A stretch of 33,397 bases of DNA from Arcobacteraceae bacterium (GCA_028375605.1 JAONGR010000016.1:1-33397), one strand, 5' to 3'. Shown: positions 24,877 to 33,397, counted from the first letter of the stretch. The notes: generated by a model from the letters alone, not told the origin. Made by a program: numbers and translations.

Positions 24877-25761
24877 ATCATCTCAATTAAAGAACCAATA
24901 CAAACACTATTTAGTAATTTTTGTAAAAGAAACAAAATAACTAGCATGGAAAAAGCGGTAGAATACTTCGCTATTTTTGGTGGATTAGATGTAGATATTG
25001 ATACATCTATTCCTATAGATAAGCTCATAGAGATACATATTTTAAAAAGATATAAGTATTTAAGAAACTTTATAAGCGATATCACTAAAGGTGATCCAGA
25101 ATACAATAAAATTTTAACAGCACTTGCTATTGGGGATAGAAGAACAAATTCTGCTTTTAAAAAAGTAGCAATTTCCTTTGATAATGGTATTGAAATAGTT
25201 GATGATTTATGTGGTTTAAAAGTAATCAAATTAGAAAAATCTTTGCAAAAGTTATCAAACCTTGACGATCAATATACAGTATCTGAGAGATTATTATTTA
25301 CAGCTCCTATTGTTCGATTTTGGTTTGCTTTTATATCCCCATTATTTCAAGGTATCAAAGAAAAAAACTATGAAGAGTTTCATAAAAAATACAATAACTA
25401 TAAAGCAGAATTTGCAGATGTAGTTTTTGAACAATTAGCTCATGAATATATAAAAGTTATATCTAACGATGATTTTATGTTTACACTTGGAAGATACTGG
25501 GATGATGATTTAAGTCTAGATTTATTAGGAAAAACTAAATCTGGTAAAACTATAGCTGGATCTTGTAAATTTACAAATAATAAAATCAAAAAGACAGAAC
25601 TAACAAATTTAAAAGAAAAATGTGAAAAAGTAGAAATAAAAGTAGATACTTTTGTATTATTTTCTAAAAAAGGTTATACAAGTGAGTTAAAGAATCTTAA
25701 GAAAACTGAAAACTTACAATTATTTACAGTGAAAAACTTCTCATCACTTATAGAAGAATAA
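24877..25761 (+). CDS. Stand-alone DUF234-domain protein (start codon uncertain)
   Basis: Resembles the DUF234 domain that usually follows an archaeal-type ATPase domain, here without the ATPase. Conserved-looking parts are EYFAIFGGLDVDID, an ALAIGDRRTNSAFKK helix, VSERLLFTAPIVRFWFAFISP and a C-terminal nuclease-like segment (LSLDLLGKTKSGKTIAGSCKF) resembling PD-(D/E)XK; the usual acidic residue before CK appears to be Ser, so activity is doubtful. The first ATG (24946) gives 271 residues but has no ribosome site. The in-frame reading continues back to a stop at 24871 and adds about 23 residues (TLFSNFCKRN and others) that look like the family N-terminus, with AAAGGG just upstream. Only ATT/ATC codons can start there; ATC at 24877 or 24880 has good spacing. 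Function unknown. Confidence 0.7.
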   Translation: MISIKEPIQTLFSNFCKRNKITSMEKAVEYFAIFGGLDVDIDTSIPIDKLIEIHILKRYKYLRNFISDITKGDPEYNKILTALAIGDRRTNSAFKKVAISFDNGIEIVDDLCGLKVIKLEKSLQKLSNLDDQYTVSERLLFTAPIVRFWFAFISPLFQGIKEKNYEEFHKKYNNYKAEFADVVFEQLAHEYIKVISNDDFMFTLGRYWDDDLSLDLLGKTKSGKTIAGSCKFTNNKIKKTELTNLKEKCEKVEIKVDTFVLFSKKGYTSELKNLKKTENLQLFTVKNFSSLIEE

Positions 25762-25781
25762 AAATTATATTTTATTCTTCT
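25752..25781. terminator. Bidirectional terminator formed by two gene ends
   Basis: A perfect 12-bp stem (25752-25763 with 25770-25781) and a 6-base loop contain the stop codons of both convergent genes. The arms are the Glu-Glu-stop codons with which both proteins end, followed by A/T tracts. Good candidate for a two-way terminator. Confidence 0.7.
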
Positions 25782-27052
25782 TCGAGTGCAAAAAGACTTT
25801 GCGCCGTTCCTAAAAATATATCTCCATCATGAGAATTTGATAGGTTTTTTAATTTTGTAGTTGGATGATGTAGAAATTCACTCATCACTGTTTGACATAA
25901 TTTTTTTATATTTTCTTGATCTTCAGCTCTTATAAAATGTTTTTTAATCGCATTTTGTAATTTTTTTTCTATTATTTCTTCACTTTTTAGATGAATATTT
26001 TTAATAATAGGTTCTATACTTAAGGTATTTAACCAATTATAAAACTCCATAGTCATCGACCCAACTATAGAATAAGCCTCTTTTGCTTTACTTGCACGAA
26101 GTGCCATATTATCATCTACAATACACTGTAAATCATCTACACTATAGATATTTACATCTTTAAAAGTAATATTATCAATATCTCGAGGAAGTGCTATATC
26201 AAACCAATTTCGTGTAAAATCGATCTCATTTAACATCTCTGCTTTAATAATAGGATATGGCGCACTTGTAGCTGTTATCATCAGTTCCATTGAATTCAAT
26301 AATAATCCAAGTTCATCATAAGACCTAACTTCGATTTGAGAAGCTTTATACTCATCACCATTTCCATCACTAATTATAGAGTGTGCTAATACTCTTGCTT
26401 TTTTCATATTTCTACTACAAATAACAACATCAAAGCCATACTTTAAAAGATGTCTACAAGCTAATTCACTCATTTCACCTGCACCTATAACTAATGCTTT
26501 TACATCATTTCGTTCTTTATAAAGCTGTTTAGCTTGAGCAACAGCTGTTGAAGCAACTGAAACAGAACCACTTCCAAGTTGTGTTGCATTTCTTACTTTT
26601 GCTGCACATTTAAAAGAAAAATGAATTACACGAGAAAGTTTCTGTGCTGAATAACCTTTGTCTATCGAAAATTTAAAAGCATCTTTTAATTGTCCTGCTA
26701 TTTGTGTTTCACCAACAACTAATGAGTCTAATGAAGAAGCAACAGTAAAGATGTGATGTATTGCACTTTCATTGTCATAGATATCTGCTCTATGAAATAA
26801 CTCTGAAGAATCCAAAGATGAATGTTGTGCAAAATTTGATATTGCGATTTTTCCAGATTCTTTACTATTAGGAGTACTTATTACAAGTTCTATTCGATTA
26901 CATGTTGATAATAAAATAGCTTCATTTATTATATCATTTAAAAGAATTTTTTTTAGAAAAGCATCTTTCTCAAGGTCGTTATTAAAAGCTATTTTTTCTC
27001 TTGTAGCTATATCTGTATTCTTATGAGTAAAACTAATTACTAGGTATTCCAA
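25772..27052 (-). CDS. hemA: Glutamyl-tRNA reductase
   Basis: The first committed enzyme of the C5 haem pathway, reducing glutamyl-tRNA to glutamate-1-semialdehyde with NADPH. It has 426 residues, normal length. The catalytic C51 is in LLSTCNRIEL, with VVGETQIAGQLK near 111-122, GSVSVASTAVA, the NADPH-binding VIGAGEMSELACRHLL and a C-terminal helical dimerisation domain. It starts with TTG at 27052; GGGAG lies about 10 bases upstream and there is no ATG nearby. It lies between proS and the polyprenyl synthase region, as in Campylobacter and Helicobacter. Its end forms a hairpin with the convergent DUF234 gene. Confidence 0.95.
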   Translation of the reverse strand: MEYLVISFTHKNTDIATREKIAFNNDLEKDAFLKKILLNDIINEAILLSTCNRIELVISTPNSKESGKIAISNFAQHSSLDSSELFHRADIYDNESAIHHIFTVASSLDSLVVGETQIAGQLKDAFKFSIDKGYSAQKLSRVIHFSFKCAAKVRNATQLGSGSVSVASTAVAQAKQLYKERNDVKALVIGAGEMSELACRHLLKYGFDVVICSRNMKKARVLAHSIISDGNGDEYKASQIEVRSYDELGLLLNSMELMITATSAPYPIIKAEMLNEIDFTRNWFDIALPRDIDNITFKDVNIYSVDDLQCIVDDNMALRASKAKEAYSIVGSMTMEFYNWLNTLSIEPIIKNIHLKSEEIIEKKLQNAIKKHFIRAEDQENIKKLCQTVMSEFLHHPTTKLKNLSNSHDGDIFLGTAQSLFALEEE

Positions 27053-27172
27053 TGCTATACACTCCCAAACTATCTAAATATCATTTTAATTATACTATGT
27101 TATTGCTTTGATATTATTTTATTTTTTTTAACTAATATTTCATAAAATAGAAAAATTTAGCTAGAATTCTTT

Positions 27173-27640
27173 ATGAATAAATTTAAATATTACCTAAAAG
27201 AGATTATAAAAAGTGTTTTAATTATTACTATAGTTTTAAATGCATATAGTTATTATCAAGCGCAAGACTTAAATAATGAGAAGTTACCATTATCAAATAT
27301 ATCATTAAACAATAAACCAATTATGATACATTTCTGGGCAACATGGTGTCCTGTGTGTAAAATAGAAGCCCCAAATATACAAAGAGTTTCTAAAGATTAT
27401 AACGTTTTAACAATAGCGTCACAAAGTGGTTCAGATGAGAAAATAAAAGAATATTTAAAAACTAACAATGTAGACTTTAAAGTTATCAATGATTACGATA
27501 ATAGTTATGCAAAACAATTCAATATCACAGTATTTCCAACGACACTTATTTATGATAAAGATAAAAATTTAGTGTCTAGTGAAGTTGGTTATACCTCTAC
27601 ATTTGGATTGTATTTACGAATGTGGTGGGCTAATTTATAG
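27173..27640 (+). CDS. Membrane-anchored thioredoxin-like protein disulfide reductase
   Basis: A 155-residue TlpA/ResA-like protein. One N-terminal membrane anchor (about 12-28), a thioredoxin fold with the active site WCPVC (C59, C62) and the cis-proline TVFPTT near 120-125. It probably reduces disulphides in periplasmic proteins such as cytochrome c maturation targets, or oxidises them; direction and substrate cannot be told. The ribosome site is poor. It is a plus-strand gene inserted between hemA and phoH in an otherwise minus-strand conserved block; no clear terminator separates it from phoH. Confidence 0.88.
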   Translation: MNKFKYYLKEIIKSVLIITIVLNAYSYYQAQDLNNEKLPLSNISLNNKPIMIHFWATWCPVCKIEAPNIQRVSKDYNVLTIASQSGSDEKIKEYLKTNNVDFKVINDYDNSYAKQFNITVFPTTLIYDKDKNLVSSEVGYTSTFGLYLRMWWANL

Positions 27641-27662
27641 AAAACCAACTATTCAAATCTAA

Positions 27663-29060
27663 TTAAAAAATCGATTCTGCCCATTGAGTTATAGGGCCTC
27701 TTAAAACTTTTTTTAGTTTTAGTGCATATAGATTTACTAAATCACTTTTATTTATAGAAGATTTTAAAAGTGTAGTTAAAGAGTTTGTATATTTATTTAC
27801 ATAGAAGTTATCGATTTGTTTATTACTACCTAAAATAACAACTTTACAAGTACTATCAACTCTACTTAAAACCATCTGCATAGTTTTATTAGAAATATTT
27901 TGTGTTTCATCTACAATGATAAAAGCCTCAGTTAAAGTTCTACCTCTCATCTCTCCTACCCACATAGTTTCGATAGAGTAGTTCTCAATAGTTTGAGATA
28001 CTCTTTCATCTATTTCTGCTTCAGTTGGAGCAATATATTGTTTTTTATGAGTATTTTTCTTTTTATGTTCACTACGTGCCATATATTTCAAACTATCCAT
28101 TAGAGGATGATTATATATTGCAAATTTCTCTTCAAGTCCGGGTAAGTACCCTACATCTTCACCTTTATCTAGTGATTCTATTGAATTTCTAATATATATG
28201 ATTCTTTGATAATGTTTCTGGCGGATAAGTTTTACACCGCTGCTCAAAGCTAAAAGAGTCTTACCACTACCAGCTTTTGCTTCTACAATAATAATATTAT
28301 AATATAAGTCAAGCATAGCATTTGTAAAAAATAGTTGCTCTTTATTTAATGGTATAATAATTTGATCTCTTAACATGGTTTCATCAAGAGGATTAATTTT
28401 TCCATGTTTAATTGCACATAATAGTACTTGATCGCTATTTTTTACATTCATACAGTATGAATAGTTTTCTGGTAAATAATCTTTATCTAATTCCAGTATA
28501 TTTTTATTTTCAATATTCTCTAAATCTTGAAACTCTATATCAATCTCTTTGACATACTCTATTTCAATATCATCTTTTCCATCACCTTTTAAAAATGTTG
28601 TCTCTAAGTTTAAAGAAGTAGCACGTACTCGTGCCATAATATCATTTGAAATAAATTCGATTGTTTTAGGATAATATCTATTTGTAAAACTTGCGATTTC
28701 AAGTATTTTTCTATCATTTGAGATATTTAATGAGATTTGTTTGGTATCAGTTTCATAAGAACTTTTGGAAATAATATGTATATCAATCAGCCCTATTTCA
28801 AGTGAAATTATTTGGTGTTTTTGAGCTTCATAAGAAGCTTTAATTGTACTATCTTCTAAAAATCTAGCAAATTGTCTTGCTTGATAATTTATCTCTTCGA
28901 AACCACTTTTTTTACTATCAATTTCATCAAGTACAATTTCGGGTAAAATTATAAGATTTGTACCCTCTTGGCTTAGATTACTTATATTTGAAAAGTCCTC
29001 TAAAATTATGTTGGTATCTACAACAAAATACTTATCATATGTTTTAGAGTTTTCAATCAT
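27663..29060 (-). CDS. PIN-PhoH family ATPase (PhoH2-like)
   Basis: A 465-residue fusion of an N-terminal PIN RNase domain (about 10-150, with VVDTNIIL around D15, E45/D46-type acidic residues and LNISNDRKIL near 111-120) and a C-terminal PhoH ATPase (about 240-460) with Walker A AKAGSGKT (261-268), Walker B AFIIVDETQN (379-388) and a sensor-like KVVILGSNKQID. Such PhoH2 proteins couple ATP-driven unwinding to RNA cleavage in studied mycobacterial examples. Its gene begins 4 bases after the polyprenyl synthase stop, so it is in the same transcript. The PIN acidic residues look intact, but the exact catalytic set needs an alignment. Confidence 0.92.
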   Translation of the reverse strand: MIENSKTYDKYFVVDTNIILEDFSNISNLSQEGTNLIILPEIVLDEIDSKKSGFEEINYQARQFARFLEDSTIKASYEAQKHQIISLEIGLIDIHIISKSSYETDTKQISLNISNDRKILEIASFTNRYYPKTIEFISNDIMARVRATSLNLETTFLKGDGKDDIEIEYVKEIDIEFQDLENIENKNILELDKDYLPENYSYCMNVKNSDQVLLCAIKHGKINPLDETMLRDQIIIPLNKEQLFFTNAMLDLYYNIIIVEAKAGSGKTLLALSSGVKLIRQKHYQRIIYIRNSIESLDKGEDVGYLPGLEEKFAIYNHPLMDSLKYMARSEHKKKNTHKKQYIAPTEAEIDERVSQTIENYSIETMWVGEMRGRTLTEAFIIVDETQNISNKTMQMVLSRVDSTCKVVILGSNKQIDNFYVNKYTNSLTTLLKSSINKSDLVNLYALKLKKVLRGPITQWAESIF

Positions 29061-29064
29061 AATT

Positions 29065-29961
29065 TTAAAACTCTCTATGAATCATTTGATTCATAATATT
29101 TTTCAAATCTTCACTCTCATCCATTTTAATAGCTTCAACAGCTTCAAGTCCAAGCTTTTGAGCTTGACTGATACTATCTATTAAAACATTATTTTGAATC
29201 ATTTCATCTTTTATCCATGCTGATTCTTCAGCACTTAAAGGTTTTTTATACAATGATTTTAGTTTTTCTTTATCTTCAATTCTTTCATGTAAAAGTAAAT
29301 AAGGAATAGTTACTTTTCCTTCTACAAAATCAAGCATTGCTGGTTTTCCAAGAGTTTTACTATCTTGAGTAATATCTAAAATATCATCAATCATCTGAAA
29401 TGCAAGTCCAAGGTTTTTTCCATATAGAGCAAAAGCTACTTCATCTTTATTAGCTAAGATTGCAGCAGCTTTTGCACTAGCTTCGATCAAAGATGCAGTT
29501 TTTTTGAAAATCATATCAAAATATTTATCATAAGAAGTGTTAAAATCATTTGTTAAATCAACATCAATCATCTCACCAATACTTAATAATGTTACGGCAT
29601 TTGAAATAGTATATGAGACTTTCTTATCCATTTGAGATAATTCGGTAAATGCTTTCGAATATAGAATATCTCCGAACATTATAGAAGTTTTATTATCAAA
29701 AAGAGCATTTATAGAAGGTTTACCACGTCTTGTATCTGCTTCATCAATAACATCATCATGTAATAATGACGCAGCATGAATCATCTCTACGACTGAACAA
29801 AGCTTTACAGAATCATCATTAACACCAGCAATTTTTAAAATAAGCTTTGATCGTAACATTTTACCTTGCGCTAACATCTCAAAAAGTTCAATACTTTTTT
29901 GATCTCCACACTCTTTTACATATTTTTTTATTTGATTCTTAACTAATGATAATTCTTCCAT
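29065..29961 (-). CDS. Polyprenyl diphosphate synthase (octaprenyl type)
   Basis: Chain-elongating trans-prenyltransferase making the long isoprenoid tail of the respiratory quinone. It has 298 residues, normal for the family. The first aspartate-rich motif LHDDVIDEADTRRG has D69, D70 and D73, and the second IDDILD has D192, D193 and D196. The residues before the first motif (AASLL) are small, as in enzymes making long chains, though product length cannot be fixed by eye. It follows the DUF2018 gene by 27 bases and corresponds in position to H. pylori ispB. Confidence 0.93.
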   Translation of the reverse strand: MEELSLVKNQIKKYVKECGDQKSIELFEMLAQGKMLRSKLILKIAGVNDDSVKLCSVVEMIHAASLLHDDVIDEADTRRGKPSINALFDNKTSIMFGDILYSKAFTELSQMDKKVSYTISNAVTLLSIGEMIDVDLTNDFNTSYDKYFDMIFKKTASLIEASAKAAAILANKDEVAFALYGKNLGLAFQMIDDILDITQDSKTLGKPAMLDFVEGKVTIPYLLLHERIEDKEKLKSLYKKPLSAEESAWIKDEMIQNNVLIDSISQAQKLGLEAVEAIKMDESEDLKNIMNQMIHREF

Positions 29962-29988
29962 ATTTTTTCTAAAACCTTTTATTAATTC

Positions 29989-30285
29989 TTAACTATCTAA
30001 TCGTGAAATAACTTCACCAGTAAATTCTAAATAAGCACTTTTTTTATTAAATTCAACTTCTTTAGAATTTTCAAATGAATACTCTCTAATAATTTGACTT
30101 AACTTATCTTCACCATGTTGCTCTAGTAAAATTGTTTCCATAACTGTAAACTTTTCTAATAACAAATCCATCTGATCTTTTACTAACTCATCATTAGCAG
30201 TATTTAAGATATCCCAAAATTTTGATTTCGGAGAACCCGCAAATATATCATCTTCATCTTCAAAGAGTACATCATACTTAGACAT
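29989..30285 (-). CDS. DUF2018 family protein (HP0242-like)
   Basis: A 98-residue acidic, helical protein without signal peptide or membrane segment. Its sequence pattern (FAGSPKSKFWDIL, ELVKDQMDLLLEKFTVME, then a helix ending in the C-terminus) and its place beside the polyprenyl synthase gene match the H. pylori HP0242 family (DUF2018), whose structure is an intertwined helical dimer. Function unknown. It starts 2 bases after hisD, so it is translationally linked to it. Confidence 0.85.
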   Translation of the reverse strand: MSKYDVLFEDEDDIFAGSPKSKFWDILNTANDELVKDQMDLLLEKFTVMETILLEQHGEDKLSQIIREYSFENSKEVEFNKKSAYLEFTGEVISRLDS

Positions 30286-30287
30286 AT

Positions 30288-31580
30288 TTATTTTTGTATT
30301 CTCACTCTAACAGATTCAGCATGTGCTGTTAAACCTTCTGTATCAGCGAGTAAAGCACATTCTTCACCTATCTCATTTATAGCATTTTGACTAAAACTTA
30401 TGATACTACTTTTTTTCATAAAATCTTCTACATTTAACGGACTGTAAAATTTTGCAGTTCCACCTGTAGGTAAAGTATGATTAGGACCAGCAATATAATC
30501 ACCAATAGGTTCAGGAGTATTCTCACCTAAGAAAATAGCACCTGCGTGTTTAATTTGTGGTAATAATTCAAATGGTGATTTTGTCATCACTTCTAAATGT
30601 TCAGGAGCAATCTCATTCATAAGCTCAATCGCTTCATCCATTGAAGAAGATACAATAATACATCCTCGTTCATCAATAGATTTTTTTGCAATTTCATTTC
30701 TACTTAATACTTTTAAATAGTTATCAACTTCGATACTTGTATCATTAGCAATATCTTCTGATGTCGTAATCATAATAGAACTAGCCATCTCATCATGTTC
30801 AGCTTGAGAAAGTAAATCAATCGCTAAGTATTTTGGTTTCGCAGTAACATCTGCTAAAATACCAATCTCACTAGGACCTGCTATCATATCAATATTTACT
30901 TCACCAAATACAAGTTTTTTTGCTGTTGCAACAAAAATATTACCAGGACCGGTAATTACATCAACTTTTTTTAAGTTTTGCGTACCGTACGCCATAGCTG
31001 CAATTGCACTTGCACCACCAACTTTCATTACAGTTTTAATACCACATAAGTGACAAGCAGCAAGAAGTAATTCATTTGGTTCATTATCTGGAGTTGGAGT
31101 ACAAACAACAATTTCCTCAACACCAGCAACAATAGCAGGGATAGCATTCATAAGTAAGCTACTAGGATATGCGGCCTTTCCACCAGGAATATAAAGTCCA
31201 GCTCTATCTACCGCAGTTACTTTTTGACCTAAAATTGTTCCATTTTCTTCGTAATCCATCCATGATTTTGGAAGTTGTTTTTGATGATATTTTTTGATTC
31301 TATCATACGCTAAGTGTAGTGATTTTTTGAGTTTAGTATCAATATTATTATATGCTTTTTCCATATCCAATACGTCAATAAACAGATCAGCATCACTTGA
31401 AGGTACCCAGTTATCAAACTTTGTAACATGTTCTTTTACTGCTGTATTTCCATTTTCTACAATATCGTCAATAATACCATTAACAATTCCAGATACCTTT
31501 TTGATATCAACTTTAGCACGACCTAATATATTTTCAAACTCTTCATTAAAGTTTGTATCTTTTGTATTTATTATTTTCAT
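30288..31580 (-). CDS. hisD: Histidinol dehydrogenase
   Basis: Catalyses the last two NAD-dependent oxidations of histidine synthesis (L-histidinol to L-histidine). It has 430 residues, normal length. Motifs are IPGGKAAYPSSLLMNAIPA, VDVITGPGN, AGPSEIGILAD, SQAEHDE with the zinc/catalytic histidine region, and EPIGDYIAGPNHTLPTGG. It lies at the start of the minus-strand block that runs to proS and is separated from glnK by a terminator. The upstream 60 bases are AT-only in large part and hold candidate TATTAT/TATAAT-like elements. No clear ribosome site. Confidence 0.97.
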   Translation of the reverse strand: MKIINTKDTNFNEEFENILGRAKVDIKKVSGIVNGIIDDIVENGNTAVKEHVTKFDNWVPSSDADLFIDVLDMEKAYNNIDTKLKKSLHLAYDRIKKYHQKQLPKSWMDYEENGTILGQKVTAVDRAGLYIPGGKAAYPSSLLMNAIPAIVAGVEEIVVCTPTPDNEPNELLLAACHLCGIKTVMKVGGASAIAAMAYGTQNLKKVDVITGPGNIFVATAKKLVFGEVNIDMIAGPSEIGILADVTAKPKYLAIDLLSQAEHDEMASSIMITTSEDIANDTSIEVDNYLKVLSRNEIAKKSIDERGCIIVSSSMDEAIELMNEIAPEHLEVMTKSPFELLPQIKHAGAIFLGENTPEPIGDYIAGPNHTLPTGGTAKFYSPLNVEDFMKKSSIISFSQNAINEIGEECALLADTEGLTAHAESVRVRIQK

Positions 31581-31645
31581 AGATATATATTATCATAATA
31601 TTGTTAATAAAATAATAATACCTAAAGTTTATTTTTGGACATAAA

Positions 31646-31677
31646 AAAACTCCCCAAGTCTAAACTTGAGGAGTTTT
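31646..31677 (-). terminator. Terminator of the amt-glnK operon
   Basis: A 14-bp stem with one mismatch (31646-31659 with 31664-31677) and a 4-base loop is followed on the minus strand by a T run (complement of A 31643-31649). It lies just after glnK. Confidence 0.85.
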
Positions 31678-31711
31678 GAATTTTAATTTAAGTAATAAAT
31701 CGTTAGATTAA

Positions 31712-32053
<342 letters not shown>

Positions 32054-32060
32054 TTACTCC

Positions 32061-33281
32061 TTACGCTTTTTTGAATTCTGGATAACATTCTAAACCAGTT
32101 TCATGAATATCAAGACCTTCAATTTCAATCTCTTCACTTACTCTTAAACCAACAATCATATCAAGTATTTTCCAAACGATAAACGATGTTATGAAAACAA
32201 ATGCTCCAATAACAACTACACCTTTAAGTTGACCCATGAATGTTCCTGAAGCTGTAAATAAACCAACAGCTAATGTACCCCAGATACCAGCAACTAAATG
32301 CACTGATAAAGCACCAACAGGATCATCAATTTTCATTTTATCCCACATTGGAACAGAAAGAACAACTAAGATAGCACCAACAATACCAACACCAAATCCA
32401 TATAACATACCAGCATCAGGAGCAGCAGTTACAGATACAAGACCAGCAAGAGCACCATTTAATACCATAGTTAAATCAACTTTTTTGTATAAGAACTGTG
32501 TAAATAACGCAGCAGTTATAGCACCTGCACAAGCAGCCATATTTGTTGTAGCAATTACTGAAGCAATTGCATCGATATCACCTTTACTACCTAGTGCAAG
32601 TTGTGATCCACCGTTGAATCCAAACCAACCCATCCATAAAATAAATGTACCAAGTGTTGCTAAAGCAAGATTTGAACCTGGAATTGGTCTAACTCTACCA
32701 TCTTTCCCATATTTACCTTTTCTAGCACCAAGAATAAGAACACCAGCTAAAGCAGCCCATCCACCAACACTATGAACAATTGTAGATCCAGCAAAATCAG
32801 AGAAACCTTCGATTAATGCACCTTCACCAGTTAAACTTCCACCCCATGTCCAGTGACCTTGAATTGGATAAATTAAACCACTTAAAACAGCAACAAAGAT
32901 TAAGAAAGGCCAAAGTTTCATTCTTTCAGCAATTGTTCCAGAGATAACTGAAGCTGCAGTTGCAACAAATACTACTTGGAAGAAAAAGTCTGCCATTACT
33001 GGGTAAGCAGCATCTGGAGCAGTTGTTTCATCTAACATTGATAAGCTTCCAATAAAAGCATTACCGTCACCATACATACCGTTAAATCCAATAAAGTAAA
33101 ACATAACACAAGATACTGCAAATAATGCAACATTTTTTGTTAATACCGTAGCATTATTTTTTGATCTAGTAAGACCAGCCTCTAACATAGCAAACCCTGC
33201 TGCCATCCACATAACTAAAATTCCTGCGAATACAAACAGGAATCCATCTAAAATATATTTTACATCTGTAAAATTTTCCAT
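32061..33281 (-). CDS. amt: Ammonium transporter (Amt)
   Basis: A conventional 406-residue trimeric ammonium channel in the inner membrane, about 11 membrane segments. The twin histidines are H170 (STIVHSVGG) and H328 (LSVHLVAG); D162 is in SDFAGS and W144/W146 in GHWTWG. The cytoplasmic C-terminus has the LRVSEEIEIEGLD motif that couples to PII. It is the first gene of amt-glnK. The promoter region holds an extended -10 and a 16-base element shared with the Amt-GGDEF gene. Confidence 0.97.
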   Translation of the reverse strand: MENFTDVKYILDGFLFVFAGILVMWMAAGFAMLEAGLTRSKNNATVLTKNVALFAVSCVMFYFIGFNGMYGDGNAFIGSLSMLDETTAPDAAYPVMADFFFQVVFVATAASVISGTIAERMKLWPFLIFVAVLSGLIYPIQGHWTWGGSLTGEGALIEGFSDFAGSTIVHSVGGWAALAGVLILGARKGKYGKDGRVRPIPGSNLALATLGTFILWMGWFGFNGGSQLALGSKGDIDAIASVIATTNMAACAGAITAALFTQFLYKKVDLTMVLNGALAGLVSVTAAPDAGMLYGFGVGIVGAILVVLSVPMWDKMKIDDPVGALSVHLVAGIWGTLAVGLFTASGTFMGQLKGVVVIGAFVFITSFIVWKILDMIVGLRVSEEIEIEGLDIHETGLECYPEFKKA

Positions 33282-33309
33282 TTAATTTCCTTTTTATTTT
33301 TGATGGAAA

Positions 33310-33318
33310 ATTATGACA
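33310..33318 (-). promoter_or_regulatory. Extended -10 promoter of amt-glnK
   Basis: TGTCATAAT on the minus strand, its hexamer 29 bases from the amt ATG. The 15-base block 33307-33321 is identical to 21480-21494 before the rubrerythrin gene. Confidence 0.6.
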
Positions 33319-33344
33319 TATTTTAGAGATAATTACACATACAA

Positions 33345-33360
33345 ATTGTATATTTTTTAT
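33345..33360 (-). promoter_or_regulatory. 16-base element shared with the Amt-GGDEF gene
   Basis: attgtatattttttat, identical to 23411-23426. Here it is most of a 7-bp inverted repeat (ttgtata 33346-33352 with tatacaa 33358-33364), 64-79 bases upstream of amt. Candidate operator or second promoter (TACAAT on the minus strand). Confidence 0.4.
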
Positions 33361-33397
33361 ACAAAAATTAGTTTTCTTTAAATTTATTTATCAACAT

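Noticed and set aside
24828-25229. A 133-codon minus-strand frame across the DUF234 promoter and gene start
   Set aside because: It is antisense to the DUF234 coding region and its promoter, and is hydrophobic only because the opposite strand is rich in Lys/Glu codons.
32236-32775. A 179-codon open frame on the plus strand opposite amt
   Set aside because: It lies wholly inside the well-supported amt gene, has no ribosome site and reads as a proline/alanine/threonine-rich antisense shadow of glycine-rich membrane segments.

Overview
The window looks like chromosome from a Campylobacterota species, most likely of the Arcobacter group. The DNA is very AT-rich. The minus-strand run hisD - DUF2018 - polyprenyl synthase - hemA - proS keeps the Helicobacter pylori HP0242-HP0238 gene order as I remember it. 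The three-domain rubrerythrin resembles Campylobacter jejuni desulforubrerythrin. No database search was possible, so the taxon is an inference. No rRNA, tRNA, CRISPR array, insertion sequence or phage gene was seen, and no gene-free stretch exceeds 300 bases.

Layout. (1) 1-437: the 3' end of a probable YcaO-family gene with a good terminator. (2) 487-2830, minus: sensor kinase, OmpR-type regulator and a one-domain asparaginase-like protein, a likely operon. (3) 2903-7026, minus: an alanine/glycine:cation symporter, then an exported metallo-hydrolase downstream of a SelO protein AMPylase. (4) 7189-7797, plus: a membrane-anchored SH3 protein. (5) 7823-12150, minus: sbcD-sbcC, the DNA-hairpin nuclease. 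(6) 12320-14023, plus: a large unrecognised secreted, cysteine-rich, probably beta-propeller protein. (7) 14085-17590, minus: a 7TM-DISM sensor kinase, its response regulator and a LuxI/FeeM-like acyltransferase, a possible signalling-lipid locus. (8) 17771-20735, plus: pqiA-pqiB, an MCE lipid-transport pair with five MCE domains in PqiB. (9) 20795-23370, minus: desulforubrerythrin and an ammonium transporter fused to a GGDEF diguanylate cyclase. (10) 23452-31580, minus: proS, hemA, a PIN-PhoH ATPase, polyprenyl synthase, DUF2018 and hisD, interrupted by two plus-strand genes (a DUF234 protein and a thioredoxin-like protein). (11) 31712-33281, minus: the conventional amt-glnK ammonium operon.

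How the genes relate. Two ammonium-transporter genes lie about 9 kb apart. One is a normal Amt with its PII partner. The other carries a HAMP-like linker and a complete cyclase with an inhibitory site, so it could turn ammonium availability into c-di-GMP. Their upstream regions share an identical 16-base element. The amt promoter also shares an identical 15-base -10 block, at the same distance from the start codon, with the rubrerythrin gene. Other unusual points are a prolyl-tRNA synthetase whose editing insertion is missing while its two flanking cysteine pairs remain, a DUF234 gene whose conserved reading begins upstream of any ATG/GTG/TTG, and the acyltransferase beside a two-component system.

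Most genes are ordinary housekeeping or signalling genes. The best candidates for something undescribed are the Amt-HAMP-GGDEF protein, the acyltransferase/two-component locus and the secreted protein at 12320-14023.
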